Of a DNA stretch of 64,000 nucleotides, positions 47,105 to 58,700 are shown piece by piece (the stretch's first letter is position 1; each line of letters starts with the position of its first letter). Location: NCBI RefSeq assembly GCF_003945595.2, contig NW_024104162.1:806001-870000 (forward strand). Direction: 5' to 3'. The stretch is from Pipra filicauda. Lineage: Eukaryota > Chordata > Aves > Passeriformes > Pipridae. The notes under the pieces were generated by a model. The model was given only the letters and a program-made list of their open reading frames with translations, did not search any database and was not told the DNA's origin. A program made the position numbers and the translations under genes.

Positions 47105-47420
47105 GACTAATGGGGGACTTCATCCCTGTCTGCAGCTTCCTCAGGAGGGAAAGCAGAGGGGCAGGCACTGATCTCTTCTCTCTGGTGATCAGTGACAGGA
47201 CCCAATGGAATGGCATGGAACTGTGTCAGGGGAGATTTAGGCTGGATATTCGGAAAAGGTTCTTCACCCAAAGGGTGGTTGGGCACTGAAACAGGCTCCC
47301 CAAGGAAATGGTCACAGCACCAAGGCTGCCAGAATTCACAAAGTGGACAATGCTCTCAGGCACACAGTGTGGTTTTCCGGAGTTATCCTGTGCAGGGCCA
47401 GGATGGAGAGGATCTTTGCA
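47105..47420 (+). mobile_element. CR1 LINE fragment
   Basis: Recognisable CR1 3' region: CTGATCTCTTCTCTCTGGTG, CAGTGACAGGACCC, GTGTCAGGGGAGATTTAGGC, then the words for a paragraph-like AAGGTTCTTCACCCAAAGGG and GGGCACTGAAACAGGCTCCC, and CTCTCAGGCACACAG. The very 3' octamer tail has decayed. No open frame survives. Confidence 0.9.
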
Positions 47421-50400
47421 GTTCTCTGATGTATCCTCTCTTCTCTATCCTCTCCTCTTTGGGGGATGCAGGCCTTTTCTGGTGAGGTGTTCATCCCATG
47501 CCACCCAAAATGCACCCCCTGCTAGCCCTTCCTGGAGCAGAGGCACCATAATACACCCTCCAGTCCTTCTCCATCGGCCAAACCCTCCTGCTGCCTCACA
47601 GGGAAAGCCCTGGCCCCATGGTGACAGGCAGCTGGAGAGCAGCAGGAGGCCAGCAAGACGTCATCTCTGTGCTGGGAGAACATGTTGTTCCCTTCTGCAA
47701 ATGACTTGGGAGAAAGGAATTTAACTCAGAATTTCCTCCTTAAGAGCTCCAGCTCTTGTTCTGGTCAGATTCTTCTGGGAGAAGGATTTTGGCCAGCTGG
47801 GATGCAGGGGGAGGGCAGAGCATGGCTATGGGGAGACGGGGATGCCTCTGGGTAAGGGTGCTTGGCCAAACTTGGATTCCCTGATTTCCTCATTTCTGCT
47901 AATAGCTCTGGCACAGGTTTCTGTAGCCCTGGCTACGAGGGAGGCTCAGAGATGGAGAGGTGGGGAGGAGAGAGGTTAAAACTTGCGGTGGCTCAGGCAG
48001 CCCTTGCAGGGCCCCAGAGGTGCTGGTATGCACAGGGACAGTGTCAGCATGCCTGGGGAGGCACGCCAAGCATTTGCAGCCTCTCCAGCACGCTGAGGCC
48101 TTGCTGGAGATCCCCTGCCTTTCCTTGCTGCCCCAGGGCTGTATCACTTGCCCTAGGCTAGCTGCCCACAGCTGTCTCCTCAGGGTTTGCAGGGACCTCT
48201 GTGCCCTCCTTGCAAAGAGGTGCCAGGCGAAGCTTCCTCTTTGCCACGTGGCTGCTTGTGCCACCTCACAACCTGAGCCATCCTTCCACATGGCTGGTCA
48301 GCACGTGAATTGCTCTTGCCCGAAAGCATGAGCCAGTTGCCAGACTGACTTCCCTGCAGTAGGAGCTCTCTCTGTTACTTGCTCCGTGATGTTCTTGTTT
48401 TGCCTCAACAGTGCTCTGGGTTCTGTGAACAGCCAGCATAATTAGCACTTTTGGTGCCACTTGCTCATCATGGACATTGAAACCCTTTTCAAATTTCTCT
48501 GTAAGAAGTAGGTCAGCATAAACCCTCTCTTTGGGAAGAGGAGAAGCATGGAGGATTAATTAACTTGCTTGCTGTTGCACAGCCAGGCAATGGCAGTGTT
48601 GCCGGAAAGCATCCCCCAGTCCAGGGGGAAGCGGGGGCTCTCGCAGCAGGGTGCTCCTCCTCCCTGTCAGGCACCATTGAGATGCCCTGTGTTTGCTTTC
48701 CCAAACCAGGCTCCATCCGGCAGCTGGCGAGTGCAGCCTGGTTGTCTGCTGGCTGAGTGATAAAGCTCCCATCCTTACAGCCCCGAAGGCTTGATGCCTG
48801 GATGTTCTCAGCCGGTGCCTGTTTGAAAGCAGCAGAAACTGGCAGTGATGTAACCAGGTACTAAAAATAGCCTGAGGAAGAGTTCCTGAAGCAGCATGAG
48901 AAACTGCAGGGAAGGGATAGATGGGAGGGCAGAATTCATAAGAAATTACATTCCAAATCAATGCTGATTCAGTCCATCCACTTGGCATTGCCTGAAGTGC
49001 TGCTGCTGCAGGGGCAATGGGCCAGGAGTGCTTGCTGCTGCCGGCTCCCTCGGGCCTGGAGACACGATGGAGCGTGTTCATCCCAGCTGGGAGACAGCAC
49101 TGATCATCCCCATCCTTCCTGACTCTCATGTGGGTGTTCCGGTTTGCACTTTTATCCATGGAGAGCTGGTGGGGAAAACTATAGCTGGGTAGTAAGCCAG
49201 GATGGAGAGCCTGCAGAAGAGGCAGGAGGGTGCAAGTCACAGCCATGGACACATATTACAGTGCTTTTTTGGGACAGGTCTGCTAACGAGTGGAGCAATA
49301 TGCTCAGAAAGCCCCCATGAACTAAGTTATGGAACCTGCAGGAGCTCAGACCATTCCTCCATGGTGCCCATCACATGAGGCTGAGCTTCCCTGCATGGCC
49401 ATGGCCCTGAGGGGGCTCATAACCCTGGAGCTCACAGCCACTGCCAGCCTGCCCTGCAGTACTGCAGGCTCTGCCATGAGCACCATCAGCTCCTCAGTGG
49501 GAACAAATCCATCAAAGAGAGGGATTTTGCTCTTCCATGACTGAAGAGGATTTTTTCTGAGGCAGGCCGGACCTCCTTGTTTTGGAGAACTTGGCAGAGT
49601 TTTTCCCTTCAAGGTGAGATGAAAATGCTCATCTGCAAAGTTAAAAGGTACATGGGAGTATGTTCTGACTTCTACAGCGTCATCTCTTCCCTGATGGCCA
49701 CAGTAAGGGGCACACTGGTAGGTGGCTTCTCAGAGAAAAGCTAACGGGAGCAGCAGGCAAGGGAAGGAACAGGAGGAAACCGATATCCAAGCTCCTCTCC
49801 AGGAGATAAAATGAGGGAGGAATGGGAGGCTGCCCACAGGGGCACACTGAAAGGGGAAGGGGAAAAGGAGGGAGGCTTTGCTTCCTGCAGTGGGGCATTA
49901 GTGCCAGAGCATCTGCAGCCCAAGCCTGTGGTTATTCGGTTGCTGCAGGCTTGGTGGGCAGGAAACAGAGCTGCTGGTGAGTCTGTACCATCATGAGCCA
50001 GAGCCACACTTGATTTCTGTGAGGAAGCAGGTCTCACAGACAGCGTCGGCCCATCTGCAGCGAGATGGATGGTGGTGAGTGAGGCGTCACGAGCCCTTTC
50101 CTTCCTGCACAAAAGGTGCCCTGTGATGTGTGAAATACAGACAGTCCCCTCTCAATTGCTATTTTTGCCAGCTTTTATTTATCTTGTTTGACTTAGTGGT
50201 GCAAAATCTTGCAAGCATTAAGTTTGTTGAATGGGGACATGAAGTTTTCTGTAACCAGTTCTCTGCTTGAGGGACTCAGTGAGGGGTGTCTGCAGCTGCC
50301 GAGCCAAAGCTTCTGACCTTCTCTTGCCTGCAGACACCTCCTAAAGGGTCTGCTGGGACTGGCCCCGATCCCACAGAAATGCAGTGGGAGCAGGATTTTG

Positions 50401-53240
50401 GGTCTATCTTTGGGCAAAACCAGGCTGTGCAAAGTGGCCACAGAAGCAAAAATGGTATTCAAAGGCTGGGGGTGGCAGGTTTAAAGCAGCTGAAGGGCAA
50501 GCTGACTTACTTTGATTGATATACCTATCTGAACTGGCTTTTCCCTGCCTAAATAGTCTGCACTGCTGTGCTGTGCTGAGCAGTGCCAGTGACATTTTGG
50601 CAGTGCCAGGTGGGTAGGTGTGGTGGGGTGTGTGACTGCGGGACACCAGCCAAAGCCCAGTATCACTCAGATTGGGAAGTTCCCAAAATGTTCACTGGAG
50701 GAGTTTCAGCTCTGAGTCATGCTACTATGCACACTTGGGAGTTGGGACTGTTTTGCTGAAGGCAAAGCCATGAAATTGTGACTGCATAGAGGGCAGAGAG
50801 CAGTGCCACAGGTCTGGGTGCCCCAACCAAGACCGAGGGTCTCTGGGCAAAGCCTGAAGTAGAAAGCACAATCCTGGACACAGGTCTGGCCCTAAGCATC
50901 ACCATGATAAACATAATTGTTCCACAAATAATAACACAAAAGGAGATAATTATTCTAGCCCGCTGGAATGGCCCTTGTGCTACTGCCTGGCCCTATGGGA
51001 TAGGGAAAGAAGCAGGGGGATTTATTTACCAAGGAGTGCCCAAGGGAGGCTGAGAACGAGCAGAATGAGCTGGCAAAGCTGCAGGAGGTGAGGCACTGGG
51101 GGATGGTGCTGCTTCAGCCTAGGAATGCAAGGGGAAATGGAAACAGCTGGCTCTTTCTGGCTTCAGTGGCAGCTGAGATGGTCGCCCATGGAGCACAGCA
51201 GCACTGACACAGGAGGCAGGAGCAAGGGGCTGACCCAAACCTGTGGATTTGGGTTTTGACTCTGGCTGCAAAGTCTGCTGCCCAAACACAGTCCCCACTA
51301 GCCTGACAGATTCCCAGCACACTTTTCCAGAAGTGCCAGAAGACCACGTGCGAGTGATGCCACTGTGCCAGGGCAGCCACAGATGTGTACCTCCAGTGTT
51401 ACCAGTGCACATCAGGAGCTGGGGTCCTACCCGTGAATTTAAAGGCTCTGCCTTGCCCACCAGAAAAACTTAGAAAAGATTGTATGGAAAAAACCCTCTG
51501 GCCTCTCCTAACCTTTGGGCACTTGCTATCTAAGTATTGTTCTTCTTGGTTTTTTTTTTGGCAAGTTGGTTTATCCTACAATAGCACATGAATTCTGCCG
51601 TGGCAGCAGATCACTAGGTAAGAGAGTCCTGCTGGAGAGCTACAGCCTCAGCAGACAGGACTGGTGAAGGGGTCACGGCTGTAACTGGCATTTTGTTGTC
51701 AGGAGCCCAAGCCGGATCTCCGTTAGCAGCCCATGGACACTGTCTCCAGGGCTCCATATGGCTGAGTGGGCAAGGCAGGCTTTCTGGAGCTGAGGGACTC
51801 ATCCACAACCCCCAAGAGGGGATCTGGCAATAGTCTTTGGTTTTTGAAGAGGCTGAAGATCTCTCAGGATGGGCATGGGAGTTTGCATGTGTGGCTGGCT
51901 CAGAGGCAGCTCTTTGTTGCTGCTGTCTTTTCTGATTGCTCTCCTTCCTCTTCCTCAGGCAGCCGGACACAGGCACACACAGCCAGTCTAAGGCTCTTGC
52001 AAAAACCCACTGAGTGCAGGTCGTGGCTCTCAGCCCTTCCCAGCAGGAGAGCAGCCTGCCCACTGGGCACTGCCACTGGCCCTGCTGTCAGCACACCATG
52101 GTTTATGTGTGCTCCCCGCTTGCCCGAAGCACAGCCAACAAATTAAACCTTAAACCATAAGTTACAGATGTTTTTGCTTGTGGTTCCTGGGCCTGGGCAG
52201 ATCAGGTAGAAGGAACTTGGGGTGGAGAAAACCCTTACCATTAATCACAGCCTTTCACAGGAAAGCACAGATCCTTCACCTGCGGTCCCTCACACCTTGG
52301 CTAGTGGAGCAGAACTGCCAGCTCTGCATCTCTGCAGCTCTTGAGAAATCGCAGAGCTGAGCTTGCACCCCAGTAAACAAAGTCCAGTTGTGTTTTTCTT
52401 CTGTGACTCATTCATCAGTATGTAATTGCTCAGGAGTAATAGAAAGTGCCTGGCAAGGGACAGGGCTGCCCAGCAGGTGACTAAACTGATGGAGCTTTCC
52501 TGCTGCCCTGCTCAAAAAATCCCCATTTCCTATCCTCCTTCTTCCAGCTCCCTTCTCATAATTATTATTTTTGACCTCGGGAGGACTGAGGATAGAGCAT
52601 GGAATCTATTTCCGTGCAAGACACCTTTAAAGCATGACATTTTCCCGCTGCTTCATTAAGTGCTGTCCTCCTTTAGTGGCCTGGCTTTTTGAGTCCTGAA
52701 TCAGACACATCCTCTGATGAAATGTTTTGTAAGTAAATAATAACTAAAACCATGTGCATTAATTTGAACTACCACAGGCACGTAAAAATGGCACAGACCA
52801 CACCATGCAGACAGAGCATGGGATTAAGATTGTGGGTGAGGAATATGCAGTTAGAACATTGTATTGTGTTGGAACTGGGTTGGTGAGAAGTGGCTGAGTT
52901 TTGGGGAGGGTTACATTTTTTTGATTCAGGGTCTTGGTTTTCATATAAATGAAATTTGCAACCCTCACATGGTAAGAATAATACCGAATTAGGGAACTGC
53001 ATAACAGTTCTCTGCTCCCTGTAAAAAGTTCAATTCTTAGGTCCTTAGCAGGGAAGATGAAAAATATGAATATGCATTAACTTTATGCTTAAGAGTGTTC
53101 CCTCTGGATTGTGGAGATGACAGTGCAAGAGGGAGAAGTTTGCTCTGCTGCTTCCTATATTGTACCAGCTTTGTAAATAACAGGAAGTGCTTTTTCTTTC
53201 AAACTGTCAGTTTGGCACTTTTCACCAGCTCTTAAAAATT

Positions 53241-53275
53241 GTACATATGTGTATGTATATATACACACAGTGTAC
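53241..53275. repeat. Alternating TG/TA/CA tract with palindrome
   Basis: A run of alternating purines and pyrimidines containing the perfect palindrome TGTATATATACA (53,254-53,265). Such tracts can adopt Z-form or cruciform structure. Likely a microsatellite. Confidence 0.7.
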
Positions 53276-55232
53276 ACAAGAGAGAGGAAGGTGTTTGTGG
53301 AATTTGAATGTTTGTTGCCTGTTTATTTTGTGAATGGTTTTGGCAGTGGAAGAAACTGCCTGCAGGAGCAGATCCTCACCGGCTTAAATGCTTCATCTCC
53401 TTTGTCTAGGTGAGGAGGAGGGCTGAGGAGGGTTGAGCTGTGTTGCTGTTGCAGTGGCTCCTGCAGCTAAAGCGCCTTATACCGGCCTCACACCATTGCT
53501 CGGAGTGAAATGCTCTCAAGAAGTGCTGTGGGGTCACCTGGACAGCCATGCAGCCAGAGGATCAGCCTGCCTTGTGTGTCTGGGAGCACAGCTAGCTGGA
53601 GGTTCATCCTAGAGCTGATGGGATGGGGGGCTGGAAGTTTAGGAAGTGAGTAGGAGCCATGTGCAGGCAAGAGCAGTGCGGGAATGAAAGGCTTGCCAAG
53701 CTGAGCTCGAGGCTGACATCTTATTACAGGCATGAACTGTACTGGGGAAGCTGATCGTGGAGGAGGGAGGAGATGCTGAATGACTTGCATAGCCTGGAAT
53801 TACTCCCCCGCTAATTAAGAGGAATGGAAAGAAGTGCAGCAAGGAGTGAGGCTTGAGGAAACCTAATGCTGGTGTGAGCATGTGGGAATATTCCTGGCCT
53901 CTGGAGGGATCATGCAGCCACCCACTGGGAAAGGGCCCCATGGGATGTCACCTTAGCTCCCCTCTCCCTGTGGCCAGGGAACATATATCAGATGTGAGCC
54001 CTGGGCCAGCTCTGGGCTTCCAAGTAAAGATTAAGACTACTAGCATGTGTGAATAATCCAGTCGTAACTGCCAGTCAGTTTTCTTCAGTTTATTACAGAC
54101 CTGCTCTCGCACGACCAGCTTCAGCCCAAGAGGCATGGATTTGAAACAAAATTTTTAAATATCCAAGGGAAGTCATCAGTTTTAAATGGTGAGAGACACA
54201 TACCAAACCAGATTTTTATATTAAGACGATCATGATGGCACCAGCCGGATAAGTGAGAAGATTCTCAACAAGCCGTGCTGCTTGGCTTCGACTGTCAGCC
54301 TGATGAACAAGAGGCATATTTTAAGCAGTGGGAACTGGGGGATATAATTGTTTCTTACACAAGAGACTGTGCATGCTATTACTTTAGAACAAAGACAAAT
54401 TAGAAATCTCTTGCCCTCTGAATCTGTTTGGTAAACCAATGCTCACCTCTCCAAACCAAGGAGCTGTTCCCAAGCCAGAGAGGCTCTGGGCCCACGCACA
54501 GGCGGTTGGGGAGTGGAGGTGGGAGGTTTGAGCAAGATGCCTTGTGCAGCCCTGCCTTGGCAGCTCATGGCCAGAAAGCCTGGGTCCATTCTGGAAACAA
54601 AGGAGGTCTTTTGCTGGATGTGCTGTACAGCAGAAGTGTGGTGGCTTGTGTGGCATTTAGCTCCCTGACCCTTATTTAAATGAAATGCAGAGTAATTTGT
54701 ATCTAAGTGGAGTTGTTCTGTCTCATTAGCGTGATTAAATAGATGGCAGAGCGTTACTAAGTTCATTGTCAGAGAAACTGTTGCTTAGTAATTTAAACTG
54801 CGATAATCTCATTATTCCGTCTTTTTTTTCTTACAATGCTGGTGGCTCCGTTGTTACCCGCAGTTCATGGCCTTGTATGCAAACCTTCATAACTGCGATT
54901 GCATTTCAGACATCAGACACTGGCTCGGAGAAGTCATCCAGGGTAAAGCCAAGTAGGGGGAGCTTCCAGGACTTTGGGCTGCATTTGCCTAAGTGAGAGT
55001 TTTGGTGGAATAGAAACAGAAGCACGGGATGAACAGTGACCTCAGTCACACAGCCCTCTGAGCTTCAAGGGACGCTCAGATGTTCTTCCTCTGCCTCCTC
55101 AACGGGGCGAGTGATGGAAGTGCCCTGGTCACGTCCGAATGTGTCACAAGCCAACAGAGAAATGGTTTCCAAGCAGGCACTGAGGGGAGGTGACTGAGAG
55201 CTTTGTCCATGGCTGCTGCGGCCTGAGGAGGT

Positions 55233-55302
55233 GTAACCCACAGGTCAGGGAGCCGTAATAACCCACAGGTTGGGAGATGTAATAACCCAGAGGTCAGGGA
55301 GG
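55233..55302. repeat. 22-24 bp minisatellite, 3 copies
   Basis: Units GTAATAACCCACAGGT plus a GGGAG-type end begin at 55,233, 55,255 and 55,279. The array ends about 40 bp before the CpG island. Confidence 0.9.
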
Positions 55303-55588
55303 TGTACGGGGCTGGCTCCTGCCTGTGGGTGCTGGGGGGTGGCTCCAAGCTTGGTTACAAGAGAGGGTGCCCGGCGGGCCCGCACGGGCGGAAGGGCCGA
55401 CACGGAGGGGCCGCTTCTTCCCGTGGTCCCTCTTCTCTCCACGGCCCCGCTCTCTAGCCGGCGTTTCCCCGCGTTTCCCGTGGAAGGGCCGGGCCGGGCG
55501 GAACTGATCAGCCTCCGCATCCCGGCCCCGTTCCCCGGCCCCGTTCCCCTGCCCCGGCTCCCCTGGCAACAGCGGCGCTGGCGGCCAC

Positions 55589-55624
55589 CCAATCAGCGCG
55601 CGGCGCCGCGGGCCCAGCCAATGG
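55589..55624 (+). promoter_or_regulatory. Two NF-Y (CCAAT) boxes
   Basis: CCAATCAG at 55,589-55,596 and CCAATGG at 55,618-55,624, 29 bp apart, both forward. Tandem CCAAT boxes at about -60 to -100 are typical of housekeeping CpG-island promoters. Confidence 0.65.
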
Positions 55625-55638
55625 GGAGGCGCGCAGGA

Positions 55639-55698
55639 GGGCGGGGCCCGCCGGAGCAGGGAGGGCCGGCCACGCGCCGCGCCGCCATCTTGACGTCT
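55639..55698 (+). promoter_or_regulatory. GC box and YY1/CRE-like initiator region
   Basis: GGGCGGGGC (Sp1) is at 55,639-55,647. GCCGCCATCTTG, a full YY1 element, is at 55,681-55,692, and it overlaps TGACGTCT, one base from a CRE, at 55,691-55,698. YY1 elements of this type commonly sit at transcription starts. Confidence 0.6.
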
Positions 55699-55745
55699 GA
55701 GGAACAAAAGCGCTGAGGCCGCCGCCGGCGCCGGCCCCGCTCCAG
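55685..55745 (+). other. Noncoding first exon of the right-hand gene (5' end approximate)
   Basis: From the YY1 element to the donor CTCCAG|GTAACG there is no ATG, so the exon would be entirely 5' UTR. The start is inferred from promoter layout. The gene continues beyond the window. Confidence 0.5.
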
Positions 55746-58700
55746 GTAACGGGCGCGCCCCGCTCCCCGCGTTCCCCCGCACGTTGGTGCTGCCTCTCCC
55801 TCTCCTTCCCCCGGGAGCAGTTGTGAGGGGGCGGCCTGTGCAGGACGCAGCCCCGCCCGCTCGCAGGTCTGTGCCCGGCCCGGCGGAGGCGGGGGAGGGC
55901 GGCTGCCCGGCGGGGATGGTCGGCGGCGCCCTCGGGGCATTGCCGGGCTCTGTGGGGAGGAAAGGAGGGGCTCTGTCCTGGCGGCACCCCGGGGATGCGG
56001 GTCGGCGGTGGGGGGATAGCGGTGGCAGCGCTGGCAGAGCATCCCCGTCCCCGGCGCTTCCTGCGCCCCCCGCGGGGGTCGCGGGGCTGGGGCTGGGGCT
56101 GGGCCGGGCCCGGCGCGGGGCGGCCGCGCCTGTATCGCTTCTGTCTGCCTTGTATCTGCCTCGCATCACTGGTATTTGCCCGCCCCGGGGCTGGTGGTCA
56201 CCCCTTGCTCGGCGGTTCCTTGAATCACAGGACGTTGTCTGCCCGTTCTGCCCGGGTGATGGGTGTGCTGCGGCTCTGACCGCTGTGTTGTACTCTCGCT
56301 AATAGTTCACAATGATAAACGGGTGCTGCGGGATGTGTTGCATAAGTGGACGTGCTGCTCACGGATACCCTTTTTTCCCGTGTAAAATGGGAGTGGTGGG
56401 TGATGCCTTGTTAGGAACTGGTGCGAGCATCACGGTTTTATAATGCCTTGTTAACGTGGCTTGGGACGTGCAGGCGTTAAAACAAAAACTTACGGTTGAG
56501 GCTTTGGAAATAGGCATCCAGCGTAAGAAAATAAATGTTATCGTTGTTGATGGAATAACAACTTGGTAGTTACACCCTGATATGTCCTTGGCCTTAATTC
56601 CACTGTGAAAAGTATGCGTGTTTAACACTGATATCTTTCTTGATATGTGCTGGAATTTAATCACCCTCCACTTCAAGGCTGTATTTTTTCTTTTTTGTCT
56701 TTTGATACAGTGCCTTAGTTGTCCCATATACTCAGGTGTTTTAGAAATTCATCCAGTGCCCATGTGCTTTTTTAGACTCATGAACATCTAAAGGGACAGT
56801 TGTGTGTCAAACATTATTATTAGAATTTTGCTTTAATATATAGTTCTAGAATATTAATGTTTGCTTTAACTTTTCACTCAAATGATGTATTATTGGTCAT
56901 TGCTCAACGTGTAACACTGAAGTGAGAGTAGAGCAGTTCAAATTTGACACTTGAGAATTACAAAATCAGGGTTATTTTGGCCAGGAATTGGCATCTTTGC
57001 TCTTAATTTTGCTTAGAAAATAATAAAAACATATATAAGATAAAAACTAGTTTTGAAATTTCTTTAAGTTGAAATTAACTTGTGTTTTTTCAGGACTTAA
57101 TAATAGCATTAAGGAATGGAAACTGGATTTATGTACACATGTGTCCACACATAAACGTGTGTGTTTTAAAAAGAGGCTGATTGATTTATTTACATTTGGC
57201 TGATTGGCATCTTCAAGATAGTTTGGGTTTTTTTTTTTTAATTAAAGTATATTACTGAATGAGGAAGAGTGTAATAATTTAAGTGCCAGAATTCAGGAAA
57301 GTTTCTTCAAAAAACAATAATTTTAAGTGCTCAGAAGCGTCTCCTGGTTAAGGGCCATGGGAGGGATTGCAGCCACTCGTGTATGTGTTTGTGAAAAATT
57401 TCAAACCTTAAACTTGTCCGTGTATCTTTTCATAAATTTGTATTTGTTTAATTGAAAAGCTGTTTTTCAGCCTTTGCCGTCTTTGAAATTTACACCTTTC
57501 TGAAGTAACGGTCTGTTAGCTTATCTGTGGTACTTTGGTCACAGAAGCAATATAAGCTGTTGCTGTTTCTTCTTGAGGAAAGGTGGATCAGAGCTGTCAT
57601 AACCATGTGGTGTGGTAATTTGGGAAGCAGCTGGAAAACTGGATGGTGGTCAGTCATATGAATGCTGGGCTTTGTGCTCTCAAAAATTCTTTCCCTACCA
57701 GTTGCTTGCAAAGAGGACTTTGGATCTGTTAGGCATGAGGTTGGGAAAAACCAGGATGAGAAAAGATGTTAAAGAAAGAACCTCTTTGCTGCCTGTCAGT
57801 GGATGGGCTTCCATCCAGGTCACTGCTATGGTAGTACTTTAGTTGTTCTCCGGTCAGCTGGGGAGTGTGAGGCTATTTTGGAGATGTTTTTTTCTTTTGA
57901 AGGGTAGGGGAAGGGTGCAAACCTCGAGGCACTGAGGGTGTCTGAGTCTGTCAGCAGTGGTGACACACAAATGTCTGCCCTTTTGTTTTAGGCATAGGTG
58001 GAGGCAGGGAAGTGTGTGCTGTCAGGTCGGTGGTGGAAGACCTACTTTACTCATGGAATTTGTCAGACGGGATAAATTAAATGGAAGTCATTCTTTTAAA
58101 TCCCTTAATTTTTTACTGCCTGAATATGTTCAGTGAGTTGAATTAGATAAGATCTGGGGAAATTCTGGAGTAACTGGTATTAAATATCAGTTCTTTCCAA
58201 CAATTCTTATCTGATGGCTTGGAGATTGGGAGGCAGCTGAGGTGTTTCTTTGAGAGGTCAAGAGTGCTGCTCCTGCAGCCTTGTCCATGCCTGCCTGAGG
58301 CTGGGATCTGAGGTCCAGATCCAGAATAGGCAAAACAAGTGTCTCCTCTGTAATACATCTGATGCAGGCCTGCCCAGGGAGCTGCACTTTAGGTGAGAAA
58401 GGCTGGGTTTTGAAGTGAAACAAGATTTGATGTGGCTTTTAGAGCTAAGCTGTAGCTTCTTCCTTTTTGATGTAGTTCACTGGTTTTCTTAATATTTCTG
58501 CACCAGTGCTTAGACTGAGAACTCGTTGAATGGGCAGAACATATTCCAAAAGTTTTGATACTGCATCAAAAGATGGAGAGGGCAGAAATCGAGGTGCAAC
58601 TAAAAATTTTAACTTGGATGTGCTCTTTACTGCATGTAGGGATAAGAGCCAAGTACGACGGAGCTTGAAGCTTTCTTAAGCTGACATTTAACGTTCACAA

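Larger units (their letters stand above)
28610..55230. other. Large intergenic region, no protein gene recognised
   Basis: About 26 kb of mostly GC-rich single-copy sequence. None of the open frames is recognisable as a protein, and none is backed by a chain of compatible splice sites. Contents that can be named are the CR1 pieces, an unidentified repeat pair, simple repeats and a few motif-level regulatory candidates, each listed separately. Noncoding RNA genes cannot be excluded by reading alone. Confidence 0.5.
55340..56120 (+). promoter_or_regulatory. CpG island promoter of a plus-strand gene
   Basis: About 800 bp of very high GC with dense CpG, no TATA box and a clear cluster of promoter elements in the order NF-Y, NF-Y, GC box, YY1/CRE. 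The CCAAT boxes lie 60-100 bp to the left of the YY1 element, the usual spacing for transcription to the right. By synteny with mammals the gene should be RPP14, or PXK if RPP14 is missing. The window holds none of its coding sequence. Confidence 0.75.

Noticed and set aside
55294..56169. Long minus-strand open frame (291 codons) across the right CpG island, and the shorter frame starting in the reversed YY1 motif (ATGGCGGC)
   Set aside because: Open only because of extreme GC content. The composition is low-complexity Pro/Ala/Arg/Gly, it runs through the CCAAT boxes, and promoter spacing indicates transcription on the plus strand.
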